From Candidatus Villigracilis propinquus (GTDB lineage: Bacteria; Chloroflexota; Anaerolineae; Anaerolineales; Villigracilaceae): a stretch of 64,000 bases of DNA. The translations under genes were made by a program, and so were the position numbers. The stretch spans positions 1 to 64,000 of the forward strand of contig JADKDM010000007.1 of NCBI GenBank assembly GCA_016714565.1. Reading direction: 5' to 3'. The notes beneath the pieces were generated by a model. The model was not told where the DNA came from. It saw only the letters and a program-made list of their open reading frames with translations, and searched no databases. Each line of letters starts with the position of its first letter. The first letter of the stretch is position 1. Below, piece by piece: positions 34,686 to 43,492 of this stretch.

Positions 34686-36068
34686 CTACTTACTCAAATC
34701 CTTGGCCATCGCCTCCATTTGCGCGAGGATCGCGGGGACTTGTCCGCTGGGGGTATTGACCCGGTACATGTGATTGAACCCATCGCCGAGCATTATTTTT
34801 ACGGTACGCCATGAAGGTTGTGTAGGCTGTAATGAGCCTTCGGGCAATACGTCCACAGCCTGCTTCCATTGGGGATGGGTCTTTTCGTAATCGCCGAGCA
34901 GGTCAAGCGTTGAGGTATGAAGCGGAAAGAGGTGAGTGGCTTCCACCCAGCGGGCATCCTGTTTGGCCTCTGTCAGCCAGCGAACGAAAAGCCATGCGGC
35001 GAGCTGCTCTTCATCGGTCGAATTCAAGATCACATATGAAGAACCGTACACGGCCATCACGCCTGTTTCTCCATTCGGGAACGGCATCACGCGCCATTTG
35101 TCTGTGCTGTTCGCGGCAGCAAACGCCCGCGCGATGGATGGAAGGTCTGTCAAATTTGCGGTGATGAATAATGCTTCACGTTTCGCAAATGATGTGGCAG
35201 GGTCTGCGCTGGTGCTTTGCCATGCGCAGCCTGTTTCAGAAAGCCCGCGCAAAAATTTGTAGGAATCAATATTGTTCGGCGTGAGGAAGTGATAATTGCC
35301 CTCCTCCAACACGCCGCCGCCGAAAGCCAGCATCCATGAGTACGCGGTCATAATGTCGGTGTTGACTAGCCAGCCGCCAAGCGCATCATTTTCCGCGAAC
35401 TGGTCGGTGAGCATGGATTTTTGCGCGCCGCAGGATTGGGTCTGAAAATCTTTTGATGATGATGGAATTGAATCAAAGCCAAGTTCGTCCGCCCAGGTTT
35501 CATTCCAAAGTAAAACTTGTGCGTTGCGTTGAGCAGGGAATGCCGCGCGCGCTTCGCCAACCGTGTCCTGATCCCAGATCACAGCGGGGATGTCGCTTGG
35601 GTCGATCCCAAATTTTGGGTCTGTGACGTACGCGGTCAGGTCTGTCACTCCGCCGTCCGCGTACCATTCCTGCGCGTGCTCGGGCAGTGCAATGACGAAG
35701 TCAGGCTTTTCTTCTTGGGGCAACGCCGCGGTCACGTTTTCATACATGTTCGAAAAGTTGACCTGATTTTCCACGCTCACTTGAATGCCCCACTCGTTTT
35801 GCACGTTGAATTCGTTGACGAAGGTATTGAAGAGGTCTGATTCGATTCCGTACCACGGGACCCAGACGGTGATGGAGAGTCCCTTCAACGCCTCTTCATT
35901 GACGTTGAGCCTGCTCGCTGTTTCGAGGACAGGTTCCGCCGTTTGAGTGATTCCGCCGATCTGTTCTTGCGTGGCTACCGCATCCGCCGTGGCGGTAAGG
36001 GTTGTGCTGCCGGTGCAGGCATTTAAGATGATCGCAGCAATGAAGAAGAATGGAAAGAGTTTTTTCAT
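34686..36068 (-). CDS. Family 1 extracellular solute-binding lipoprotein
   Basis: The 460-residue protein starts with a lipoprotein signal (basic KK, hydrophobic core, lipobox LNAC at Cys18). The mature part matches ABC family 1 binding proteins, with WVPWYGIESDLFNTFV and late GYSWM-like and NATD-type ligand-loop features. Such proteins usually capture sugars or oligosaccharides for import. No permease or ATPase genes are beside it, so its transporter must be elsewhere. No good ribosome binding site is visible. Confidence 0.8.
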   Translation of the reverse strand: MKKLFPFFFIAAIILNACTGSTTLTATADAVATQEQIGGITQTAEPVLETASRLNVNEEALKGLSITVWVPWYGIESDLFNTFVNEFNVQNEWGIQVSVENQVNFSNMYENVTAALPQEEKPDFVIALPEHAQEWYADGGVTDLTAYVTDPKFGIDPSDIPAVIWDQDTVGEARAAFPAQRNAQVLLWNETWADELGFDSIPSSSKDFQTQSCGAQKSMLTDQFAENDALGGWLVNTDIMTAYSWMLAFGGGVLEEGNYHFLTPNNIDSYKFLRGLSETGCAWQSTSADPATSFAKREALFITANLTDLPSIARAFAAANSTDKWRVMPFPNGETGVMAVYGSSYVILNSTDEEQLAAWLFVRWLTEAKQDARWVEATHLFPLHTSTLDLLGDYEKTHPQWKQAVDVLPEGSLQPTQPSWRTVKIMLGDGFNHMYRVNTPSGQVPAILAQMEAMAKDLSK

Positions 36069-36081
36069 TTGTTTGTATTTA

Positions 36082-37257
36082 TTATGCCAGCAGCATAAAG
36101 GGAACGGGTGTAAAAACCAAAAGGAAGACGATGATCATTGCATAGCCGATCAGGCGTCGGGTAGGGTCGAGCGTTGTGATCTGATCCAACGGCTGCGCGT
36201 GGACACGTCCCAGCCAGAAGAGGAGGGCCGCCCATAGCCACCACCCGCTCCAAAAGAAACCGAACACGAGCAGCAAGCCGACAATGTACGGAAATGCCTT
36301 GCGTGATCGATCCCCGAACAACCCGTAGATGACATGTCCGCCGTCGAGCGTGCCCGCAGGAATGAGATTCAACGCGGTGACGAGAATGCCCGCCCAGCCT
36401 GCAAAGGCCACTGGATGAATGAAGACGTCTGTGCCGCCAAAGGGAATTGGTCCGCCTGTAAAGAAATAGCGTATCCAATAGAGAATGCCCTGCGGTTCAA
36501 GCGGGGCGGGCAGCAATTGACCAAAGGTGACGTATTTTGCGAAAAAGTAAATTAGTGAGTTGCCTTCGATAAAGCCGTTGGGATTTGGGTCAATGGTGCC
36601 CAATGTTGAAAGCGACAGCCCATAAAATAAAACAGGGATGGCGACGACAAGCCCTGCGATCGGCCCCGCCACGCCGATGTCAAAAAGAATGCGTTTATTC
36701 TTCGGGACTCCGCGCATGATGATCGCCGCACCCATTGTGCCCAGCGGACTTAAAGGAAAGGGGATGAAGTAGGGGAGGGTGGCGGGGGTCTTATGATACA
36801 GGCTCATGAAATAGTGACCGAATTCATGAGCGACCAGGATCCCGAGCAGGCTTAAAGCAAAAGGCCAGCCCGTGAAAATATTTTTGCCAAGGATAAGCAG
36901 TTGGCCTACTAGGTCATTCGGCATGGGACCTTCCGGCTGCGCCCCGGCCAGCAGCACGCTGAAAACGGTTAATACAAAAAGAATAATATTCGTGGAGACT
37001 TTATCTTTTGGCGGCTCGGGCTGCTTTGGCGCGATATAAATGACCTGGCGTCCTTCCTCCACCCGGAAGAGAGGCATGGCGTTGTATGGCCTCAGTGCCT
37101 CTGTCAATTGATCGTATGCCTGTGCAGAATCTTCGCTTAACAATTCGCCGCGGTAGCGCAGGAAAAATCCCTTGCGCGGGTCTTCGCTGGTCACGTCGTC
37201 AATACGAAAGATGCGCGAAACACAACTTGTAAAAATTTCAGTTTCTGGAAATGACAT
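36082..37257 (-). CDS. Site-2 protease (M50) family protein
   Basis: The 391-residue protein has a soluble N-terminal domain (about 1-85) and then about eight helices. The zinc motif HEFGH starts at His144 in a membrane helix, and the second site is the NLIPAGTLDGGH motif. This is the EGY1/FtsH-associated-like branch of site-2 proteases. AAGGAG lies 3 bases before the ATG. It differs from the CBS-containing protease at 12999-14099. The substrate is unknown; anti-sigma factors encoded in this window are candidates only. Confidence 0.88.
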   Translation of the reverse strand: MSFPETEIFTSCVSRIFRIDDVTSEDPRKGFFLRYRGELLSEDSAQAYDQLTEALRPYNAMPLFRVEEGRQVIYIAPKQPEPPKDKVSTNIILFVLTVFSVLLAGAQPEGPMPNDLVGQLLILGKNIFTGWPFALSLLGILVAHEFGHYFMSLYHKTPATLPYFIPFPLSPLGTMGAAIIMRGVPKNKRILFDIGVAGPIAGLVVAIPVLFYGLSLSTLGTIDPNPNGFIEGNSLIYFFAKYVTFGQLLPAPLEPQGILYWIRYFFTGGPIPFGGTDVFIHPVAFAGWAGILVTALNLIPAGTLDGGHVIYGLFGDRSRKAFPYIVGLLLVFGFFWSGWWLWAALLFWLGRVHAQPLDQITTLDPTRRLIGYAMIIVFLLVFTPVPFMLLA

Positions 37258-37272
37258 TCTTCTCCTTGCAAG

Positions 37273-37305
37273 AAACCCTAAAGATCTTTCAGACCTTTAG
37301 GGTTT
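37273..37305 (-). terminator. Terminator after tRNA-Sec
   Basis: The 11-bp stem AAACCCTAAAG / CTTTAGGGTTT with an 11-base loop follows the 3' end of the tRNA gene on the minus strand. Confidence 0.7.
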
Positions 37306-37316
37306 TCAAAATAGAG

Positions 37317-37410
37317 CGGGAATGGATGGGAGTCGAACCCACCGCGGCCCGCAACGCGACCCGCCACAGGTTTTGAAGACCAGGAGACCCACCGGGACCT
37401 AACCACTCCC
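37317..37410 (-). tRNA. selC: tRNA-Sec (UCA anticodon)
   Basis: The minus strand reads as a long tRNA of 94 bases. An 8-bp acceptor stem pairs GGGAGTGG with CCATTCCC (one G-U pair). There is a 6-bp D stem, an anticodon loop CTTCAAA with the UCA anticodon, a very long variable arm (about 9 bp with the loop GTT) and a T loop TTCGACT. The 8-bp acceptor, long extra arm and UCA anticodon together identify selenocysteine tRNA. One T-T mismatch sits in the anticodon stem. The CCA end is not encoded. No selA, selB or selD gene lies in the window. Confidence 0.9.
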
Positions 37411-37465
37411 ATCTGCAAGCATACCCGAGAGAAGATGGATTGGCAAGTTACAGGTTAACACTTAC

Positions 37466-37825
37466 TTAAATCTGATAGTTTTGAAGGAAGGGAAGAACCG
37501 AGCCTGGCGCGAATTTGAACAATGCGATCACGGCAATCAACATGCAAAGAATACACAAGAAGATAAATCCCCCGCTCAGGATTCCGATCCATGCCATGGG
37601 GCTGCCCGCTTCATGATGTTTGCGAATTCTATTCAGTGAGATCGTTCCATAGATCAATGCCAGGAGCCCCATTAGAAAACTTACAGGCGCACAAATAAAG
37701 CTTGTAAATGGGATCGGGATAATGACCCCGCCGCAGAATGTGACGATGGTTAATATCCCCAATACAAGGCTGATGATCGAATGTTTATTGGTAGAAGAGA
37801 TGGGAGTTGCTTCGTTTATTTCCAT
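37466..37825 (-). CDS. Small DUF4190-like membrane protein
   Basis: A 119-residue protein with three or so hydrophobic segments. The SIISLVLGILTIV start and the GTISLNRIRKH loop are typical of the DUF4190 group, whose role is unknown. No clear ribosome binding site is present. It is a single gene next to the tRNA-Sec gene and a dispersed palindrome. Confidence 0.7.
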   Translation of the reverse strand: MEINEATPISSTNKHSIISLVLGILTIVTFCGGVIIPIPFTSFICAPVSFLMGLLALIYGTISLNRIRKHHEAGSPMAWIGILSGGFIFLCILCMLIAVIALFKFAPGSVLPFLQNYQI

Positions 37826-37865
37826 AAAATGTACACGCTTTATTAAGGATCTTACGCAGTTTAGC

Positions 37866-37954
37866 CGTCATTGCGAGGAGCGTTCTTGTTCTTTGCGACG
37901 AAGCAATCCTAGCGCGCGAGGAGATTGCTTTGGGCTAACGCCCTCACAATGACG
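37866..37954. repeat. Palindromic repeat family A, copy 1
   Basis: About 90 bp beginning CGTCATTGCGAGGAG and ending in CAATGACG, with an inner GAAGCAATC / GATTGCTT pairing. Copies also lie at 45871-45964 and 57166-57263. Confidence 0.85.
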
Positions 37955-37978
37955 TGCGTAAGGTGAGTTATTAAAACA

Positions 37979-38005
37979 AAACCGTCCTTCCCGGAAGGAC
38001 GGTTT
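37979..38005 (-). terminator. Terminator after tRNA-Pro
   Basis: The stem AAACCGTCCTT / AAGGACGGTTT with loop CCCGG is followed by a T-rich stretch on the minus strand, 12 bases past the tRNA end. Confidence 0.9.
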
Positions 38006-38015
38006 ACATACTGCT

Positions 38016-38091
<76 letters not shown>

Positions 38092-38218
38092 ATTGAGCGA
38101 AGCGGATTATAGTCGTGTTTCTCAATTCTGGCAAATCGAATTTACTCCTCCGTTTCTCATCTTAAAGCAAGGCGCATCCGTCAGCCTTTATGCTAAAATA
38201 GCAGTATTGGAGTTTCCT

Positions 38219-38782
38219 ATGGCAGATATGGTTGAAGTAGTTATTGATAGTATTCGCGTTCATTTAATGGCGCCAAATCGTGTTGTTGTGTTGAAGCAAG
38301 TTAATACCGAACGTTTTCTTACCATCTGGGTTGGCCCCTATGAGGCGGAAGCCATTACTGTTGCGCTACAGGAAGTTGAAATGATGCGCCCGCTTACTCA
38401 TGACCTTCTCAAGAATGTGTTTACCGCATTCAATGCCCGCCTCGTCCGCGTGGAGATCGTCAACGTGCAGGAAAATACTTTTTACGGAAACATCGTTGCG
38501 GAAGTGGATGGTCGCGAGGTTCATGTTGACTCCCGTCCTTCCGATGCGATCGCAATTGCAGTCCGCGCGCACGTCCCCATTTTTGTTCATAATAAAGTAA
38601 TGGATGACGCGGGCATGACTCCCGATCAGGATATCGTTGAAACGAGCGCACCTCCCAAACGGGAACCGCCCGCGCCGTTATCGGAAGAAGCCAGCGACAG
38701 ACTTTCCGTGTTCAAGGATTTTATTGACAAGCTGGATATGGACGACACTGATAAAGACAAGCCCGCCTCAGACTCAACGTAA
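38219..38782 (+). CDS. Bifunctional nuclease (BFN/DUF151) domain protein
   Basis: The 187-residue protein has the BFN domain in residues 1-140. Typical segments are LPIWVGPYEAEAI-like TIWVGPYEAEAI, RPLTHDLL and the acidic/Arg HVDSRPSDAIAIA motif. The acidic C-terminal tail (about 145-187) is rich in Asp, Glu and Lys. Plant and archaeal relatives have RNase and DNase activity in vitro. GGAG lies 7 bases before the ATG at 38219. It precedes dnaB by 15 bases and is probably cotranscribed. Confidence 0.88.
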   Translation: MADMVEVVIDSIRVHLMAPNRVVVLKQVNTERFLTIWVGPYEAEAITVALQEVEMMRPLTHDLLKNVFTAFNARLVRVEIVNVQENTFYGNIVAEVDGREVHVDSRPSDAIAIAVRAHVPIFVHNKVMDDAGMTPDQDIVETSAPPKREPPAPLSEEASDRLSVFKDFIDKLDMDDTDKDKPASDST

Positions 38783-38797
38783 AGCTGATACAACCAA

Positions 38798-40180
38798 ATG
38801 ACAGATTTCTACCCTCCAGAAGAATCGTCCACCGCCCCCACCAGCCAAATGTCAACGGTAGTACCGCATAGTCGGGAAGCCGAAGAAGCAGTTGTAGGGG
38901 CGGTGCTCATTAATCCCGAAGTGTATTACGACATCGCCCAGTTCCTCTCGGCAGATGATTTTTACATTCACCGTAATAAATGGATCTGGGAATCCTTCGG
39001 CCGCCTGCACGAGCAGCGCATCCCGGTAGATATGTTGACCCTCTCCGAGGAGTTGGAGCGTGCGGGGCAGCTCGCAGAAATTGGCGGTTCCGCATATCTC
39101 ACTTCGATGATCAATCAGGTGCCAACGTCTCTGAACGCGGAAGCATACGGAAAGATCGTCGAGGAAAATTCGATCCGCCGCAAGATGATCAACGCGGCGA
39201 ATCAGATCGCGTCCCTGGCTTACAAAGGAGACAAGATCGACTTCGTCATGGGCGAGGCGGAGAAGGCCGTTTTCAACGTCAGTGAAAAGCGGGTGCGGAA
39301 TGATCTGCAGCCGATCCGTTCTGTGCTCTCAAGTTATTATGACCGCGTGGATGACCTGTCCAAGCGTCCTGGTGATTTCCACGGTGTGCCGACGGGCTTC
39401 TATGATCTCGATAAAATGCTCGGCGGTTTGCAACCCTCAGACTTGTTGATCATCGCTGGCCGGCCTGGTCAGGGTAAGACGGGTTTTCTGCTATCCATTG
39501 CGAAGAACGCCGCGTTGACGCATAAAAAGCACGTCGCCATCTTTTCATTGGAGATGTCCAATGAACAAGTGGTTCAACGTTTGATCGCGCAGGAAACAGG
39601 CATTGACTCGCAGCGTCTGCGCACAGGTAAATTGCTCGAAAATGAATGGCCGCTGTTTACCCACGCCATTGAAGTGTTTTCCGATACCCACATTTACCTT
39701 GACGACACCCCCGCCATCACGCCATTGCAATTGAGAACCAAGTGCCGCCGTCTGCACATGGAATTCGGCATTGACCTCATCATCGTGGACTATTTGCAGT
39801 TGATGGGCGGTGACACTCGCAACGACAACCGCGTGCAGGAAGTCTCGCACATCTCGCGTAGTTTGAAGGTGCTGGCGCGCGAGTTGAACGTGCCCGTGCT
39901 CACCGCGGCGCAGTTGAGCCGCGCTGTGGAACAGCGTACTGACAAACGCCCCGTCCTCTCGGACTTGCGCGAGTCAGGCTCTCTCGAACAGGATGCGGAC
40001 ATCGTCATGTTCATTTATCGTCCCGATCAATACGAGAAGGATTCGGATAAAGCGAATGTGGCGCAGATCCTCGTTTCGAAACATCGTAACGGTCCCGTGG
40101 GTGAAGTGGAGTTGATCTTCCGCGGTGCGCTGGCGAAGTTCGAGAATGCGGCCACGAAGGTTTTTAGGCCGAATGAGTAA
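38798..40180 (+). CDS. dnaB: Replicative DNA helicase
   Basis: The 460-residue protein has the DnaB N-terminal domain (about 25-125) and the RecA-like C-terminal domain. Walker A reads GRPGQGKTG (Lys227), Walker B is IIVDYLQLM, and the DnaB-specific SRAVEQRTDKRPVLSDLR arginine-finger region is present. Length is typical. A DnaD-domain protein and a helicase-loader-like protein are encoded directly downstream, a replication-initiation block. A strong GGGCGGGG hairpin follows the stop and may lower expression of the later genes. Confidence 0.95.
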   Translation: MTDFYPPEESSTAPTSQMSTVVPHSREAEEAVVGAVLINPEVYYDIAQFLSADDFYIHRNKWIWESFGRLHEQRIPVDMLTLSEELERAGQLAEIGGSAYLTSMINQVPTSLNAEAYGKIVEENSIRRKMINAANQIASLAYKGDKIDFVMGEAEKAVFNVSEKRVRNDLQPIRSVLSSYYDRVDDLSKRPGDFHGVPTGFYDLDKMLGGLQPSDLLIIAGRPGQGKTGFLLSIAKNAALTHKKHVAIFSLEMSNEQVVQRLIAQETGIDSQRLRTGKLLENEWPLFTHAIEVFSDTHIYLDDTPAITPLQLRTKCRRLHMEFGIDLIIVDYLQLMGGDTRNDNRVQEVSHISRSLKVLARELNVPVLTAAQLSRAVEQRTDKRPVLSDLRESGSLEQDADIVMFIYRPDQYEKDSDKANVAQILVSKHRNGPVGEVELIFRGALAKFENAATKVFRPNE

Positions 40181-40199
40181 GGGCGGGGTAACCCCGCCC
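40181..40199 (+). terminator. Hairpin right after dnaB
   Basis: The stem GGGCGGGG / CCCCGCCC with a 3-base loop begins directly after the dnaB stop. No U run follows, so it may be an attenuator or an mRNA-stability element rather than a full terminator. Confidence 0.6.
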
Positions 40200-40212
40200 C
40201 TACAGAAATAAT

Positions 40213-40887
40213 ATGCCCCCCTTTTCCGGCTTCACCTCCTCTGAAACATTCACACAAGTCCCTGATTCATTCATCCGCATGATGAATGAGATCGAGGATG
40301 TTGCGGAATTAAAGGTGACTCTGTACGCCATCTGGCGCATCGAGCATATTGAGGGGAATTTTCGGGCGTTGCAGGAGAATGATTTCGAGACTGAGTCGCT
40401 TGGGTTGAGCGTGGATGAGATTCAGCTTGGGCTGGGCAAATGCCTTGAGAGGGGAACCCTGCTCAAGGCGCAGCATGAGGCGGATGTTTTTTATTTCCTC
40501 AACTCTCCGCGCGGACGTCTCTCTGCGGAGGCGTTTGAAAAAGGTCAATGGCGTAAATCTACACAGGGTTATGCGCCTTTGAATAAGTCAAATATTTTCA
40601 AGCTGTACGAAGAGAACATTGGTGCGCTCACGCCTTTATTATCGGACATGTTGCGTGAAGCGGAAAAGAATTATCCAAGTGCGTGGTTTGAAGAGGCGTT
40701 TGAGATTGCGGTAAGCCGCAACATTCGCAACTGGAAATATGTAGAAGCGATCCTGGCGCGCTGGAAGGAAAACGGGAAAGATGAAAGAAAAGATCGATCA
40801 GACATTGTCAAAGATGCCGACAGATACACCGACAGCGAGTTCTCCGAATTCCTCAAACGAGATTATCCCGATGAAGACTCTCGGTGA
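40213..40887 (+). CDS. DnaD-domain replication protein
   Basis: The 224-residue protein has an N-terminal winged-helix-like region (about 15-95) and a DnaD C-terminal domain (about 120-185; the IFKLYEENIGALTPLLSDML and NWKYVEAILARW motifs). In Firmicutes DnaD and DnaB primosome proteins help load the replicative helicase with the DnaI loader. Here the gene lies between dnaB and the loader-like gene and overlaps the latter by up to 107 bases. The role in initiation is inferred from family and neighbours. Confidence 0.88.
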   Translation: MPPFSGFTSSETFTQVPDSFIRMMNEIEDVAELKVTLYAIWRIEHIEGNFRALQENDFETESLGLSVDEIQLGLGKCLERGTLLKAQHEADVFYFLNSPRGRLSAEAFEKGQWRKSTQGYAPLNKSNIFKLYEENIGALTPLLSDMLREAEKNYPSAWFEEAFEIAVSRNIRNWKYVEAILARWKENGKDERKDRSDIVKDADRYTDSEFSEFLKRDYPDEDSR

Positions 40888-42301
40888 CCCGAACTGCCCG
40901 CACTGCGGGGGCATTGGCTATGTGCGCTATGATGTGCCGCTCGGGCATGAGAAGTTCGGCAAGCTGGAATCATGCGTTTGCCGCGCCAAGGATGTGGCGG
41001 ATAGCGCACGCTCACGTTTGTTTGCGATGAGCAACCTCAACCGTCTGAGCCATTTGACATTCGAAAACTTTAATCCATCCGGCAATGACAGGGCTAAGTT
41101 CATGTCTGCGCAGGACCGCGAGAATTTGCACAAATCATTCGAAGTTTGCGAAGAGTTCGCTCGCGTTCCCAAAGGCTGGCTGTTGCTTGAAGGCGGATAC
41201 GGCTGCGGCAAGACCCATCTTGCGGCGGCGATCGCAAATTTTGCCGTGAACAACGGCACGCCTACTTTGTTCATCACTGTGCCAGATCTGCTTGATTCAT
41301 TGCGCTTTGCATACGCTGACCCTGAAACCACATTTGAACGCCGCTTTGATGAAATTCGCAATGCGGAATTGTTGATCCTCGATGACTTCGGCACACAGAA
41401 TGCTACCGCGTGGGCACAGGAAAAATTATTCCAGATCATTAACTATCGCTATATCAATAAACTTTTTACGGTCATTACTACGAATCTGATGTTGGACGAG
41501 ATCGAAGGCCGCATCCGCTCGCGTTTGCAGGATGAAAGTTATGTGAATCATCTCATGATCACTGCGCCGGACTATCGCCGCCCTGAAGAAACCAGCAACC
41601 CGGGCATCTCCATGCTCTCATTGCCTGAAATGAAAGCCATGACCTTCAAGAGCTTTCAAATGCGCGAGGATGAGATCGGGCAGGAAGCGGTCACAACCAC
41701 AACCACGGAAAAGTCTGACAAGTTTGGAAACAAATATAAAGACAAAGAGATCACACGCATCAAGGTCACAAAAGATGACGTGAAGACTCTGCACGAGGCA
41801 TTCAGCGCGGCTGCAAGTTTTTCAGAAGAACCAAGTGGGTGGCTCGTCTTGTTGGGACAATCCTTCTCGGGAAAGACCCATCTTGCAGCAGCCATTGGAA
41901 ATTACCGCATCGCGCTCGGCGGACAGGCTCTTCTCGTCGAAGTGACAGCCTTGCTTGATTACCTGCGCCAGACCTTCCGCCCGAATTCGGATGTCTCATT
42001 TGACAGACGTTTCCATGAGATCCGCACCACGCCTTTATTGATCCTGGATGACTTGAAGGGCAGCGGCGCAAGCTCCGTATGGGCTGAGGACAAGTTGTAC
42101 AGTGTTTTGAATTATCGCTACAACGCGCATCTGCCCACTGTGCTCACATCCACATTGCGTCCAGATGAAGTTGCGATAAGTTATCCAAATCTGTGGAACA
42201 AACTACTCGACCCAACGCGCTGTCAGGTGCTGGCGATCAACATGCCGCCGTACCGCCGAGTGATGAAGGGGAGCAAGTCCGCTTCGCATAAAAAGAAGTA
42301 A
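40781..42301 (+). CDS. Tandem AAA+ helicase-loader-like ATPase (DnaC/DnaI type)
   Basis: The 506-residue protein has an N-terminal zinc cluster (CPHCGG at about 39-44 and CVC near 62) like DnaI, then two DnaC/IstB-type AAA+ domains. Domain 1 has Walker A GCGKTH (Lys144), Walker B LILDDFG and the IRSRL arginine-finger region. Domain 2 (about 335-495) has SGKTH (Lys365) and LILDDLK, but its arginine-finger segment is changed to LWNKLLDPTRC. Known loaders have one AAA+ domain. The start may be 40781, 40814 or 40871; the earliest gives a Ser/Thr-rich lead. It lies downstream of dnaB and the DnaD gene. Confidence 0.85.
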   Translation: MKEKIDQTLSKMPTDTPTASSPNSSNEIIPMKTLGDPNCPHCGGIGYVRYDVPLGHEKFGKLESCVCRAKDVADSARSRLFAMSNLNRLSHLTFENFNPSGNDRAKFMSAQDRENLHKSFEVCEEFARVPKGWLLLEGGYGCGKTHLAAAIANFAVNNGTPTLFITVPDLLDSLRFAYADPETTFERRFDEIRNAELLILDDFGTQNATAWAQEKLFQIINYRYINKLFTVITTNLMLDEIEGRIRSRLQDESYVNHLMITAPDYRRPEETSNPGISMLSLPEMKAMTFKSFQMREDEIGQEAVTTTTTEKSDKFGNKYKDKEITRIKVTKDDVKTLHEAFSAAASFSEEPSGWLVLLGQSFSGKTHLAAAIGNYRIALGGQALLVEVTALLDYLRQTFRPNSDVSFDRRFHEIRTTPLLILDDLKGSGASSVWAEDKLYSVLNYRYNAHLPTVLTSTLRPDEVAISYPNLWNKLLDPTRCQVLAINMPPYRRVMKGSKSASHKKK

Positions 42302-42314
42302 TCATCTTTCATGG

Positions 42315-42339
42315 AGTCCAGAAGTTCTACTTCTGGACT
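42315..42339 (+). terminator. Terminator of the replication block
   Basis: The 11-bp perfect stem AGTCCAGAAGT / ACTTCTGGACT with a 3-base loop is followed by TTTCTCT. A second hairpin, CCGCAAGT / ACTTGCGG, lies at 42360-42378. Confidence 0.88.
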
Positions 42340-42517
42340 TTTCTCTAAATTCAAAGATACCGCAAGTAAAACTTGCGGACTCCATTCCCCGCCTCCCCAA
42401 AATCTTCAACGTGGTTGAAAACTCGAATCAAACGCCAATATAGATTCTTGTACCCGTCTCAAGTATAAACATGACAATTAAGACCACAAATCTGTGTATA
42501 AAGGAACAAAGACACAA

Positions 42518-43375
42518 ATGCTCCCATCCTATTTACTCTCCCTGCGTGAAGGACTTGAAGCTGCTCTCATTATCGGTATCGTACTTGGCGCTCTGCGCAA
42601 GATCCGCCGCACGGACCTTATCCCATCCCTTTGGTACGGCACGATCAGCGCTACCGTGGTCAGTTTTCTGGCCGCCATCCTGCTCACTTTTTTGGGCCTG
42701 AGCCTCGAAGGCAATGCTGAAAAAATATACGAAGGCATCACCATGCTCCTCGCCGCAGGCATCCTTACTTGGATGATCTTCTGGATGGGCAAGCAAGCCC
42801 GCAACCTAAAGACCGAATTGGAAGATGGCGTTAACAAAGCCGCCGCACGCTATGCGACAGGCAAGGCATCCATTTTCTGGCTGGCATTCATTGCAGTCGT
42901 GCGCGAAGGTATTGAACTCGCAATATTCCTCACCGCCGCATTTTTCGTTGGCAACAATGAGAACCTCGGTATTAACACCATTCAAAGTCTTGCGGGTGTG
43001 GTGCTTGGGTTGGGGACCGCTATTTTGCTTGGCTGGTCATTGCTCGCAACCGCCGTCCGCCTCGACCTGCGCCGCTTCTTCCAGGTGACAGGTTTTCTCC
43101 TCATCCTCTTCGCCGCGGGACTCGTCGCGCACGGCATTCACGAATTCAACGAGATCAACTGGATCCCCTCCATCGTTGCGCATGTTTGGGATGTGAACGC
43201 CTTTATCAACGAAGACTCCGTATCCGGTCAATTGCTCAAGACTCTCTTCGGCTACAACGGCAATCCATCTCTCACGGAGATGATCGGCTACTTTGTTTAT
43301 ATTGTCGTCGTCGCTGTGCTGTTCAATTACAGCACCATCAAACGCGATACCAAAGCCCCCCAGCCGCAGGCGTAA
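42518..43375 (+). CDS. FTR1/EfeU-family iron permease
   Basis: About 285 residues with seven membrane helices and the two REGxE motifs that bind iron: SLREGLEAA near residue 10 and VVREGIELA near residue 130. This is the bacterial EfeU/FTR1 family of iron importers. No EfeO or EfeB partner gene is adjacent. I place the start at 42518 (MLPSYLLS) because an AAAGGA lies about 12 bases before it and the family begins there. An upstream ATG at 42494 is possible. A hairpin ends the unit. Confidence 0.88.
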   Translation: MLPSYLLSLREGLEAALIIGIVLGALRKIRRTDLIPSLWYGTISATVVSFLAAILLTFLGLSLEGNAEKIYEGITMLLAAGILTWMIFWMGKQARNLKTELEDGVNKAAARYATGKASIFWLAFIAVVREGIELAIFLTAAFFVGNNENLGINTIQSLAGVVLGLGTAILLGWSLLATAVRLDLRRFFQVTGFLLILFAAGLVAHGIHEFNEINWIPSIVAHVWDVNAFINEDSVSGQLLKTLFGYNGNPSLTEMIGYFVYIVVVAVLFNYSTIKRDTKAPQPQA

Positions 43376-43379
43376 AACC

Positions 43380-43414
43380 AAGTGACAGTCACCTTAAAGG
43401 TGACTGTCACTTTT
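43380..43414 (+). terminator. Terminator after FTR1
   Basis: A 16-bp stem (AAGTGACAGTCACCTT and complement) is followed by TTTT, 5 bases after the stop codon. Confidence 0.9.
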
Positions 43415-43457
43415 GATGCAACAGGCTTCGAGTTCAATGTAACTCGCGGCCTGTTTT

Positions 43458-43486
43458 TTGTTACAAAGTTCCTGCGAGGGTATACT
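43458..43486 (+). promoter_or_regulatory. Promoter of the NAD salvage operon (leaderless)
   Basis: TTGTTA (43458-43463), a 17-bp spacer and TATACT (43481-43486). The ATG at 43493 follows after 6 bases, so the transcript should start at the first codon. Confidence 0.72.
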
Positions 43487-43492
43487 AGGATT

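Noticed and set aside
40871..40887. Start of the helicase-loader-like gene at 40871
   Set aside because: It would shorten the overlap with the DnaD gene to 17 bases and begins just before the zinc cluster, but no ribosome site favours it over 40781; left open.
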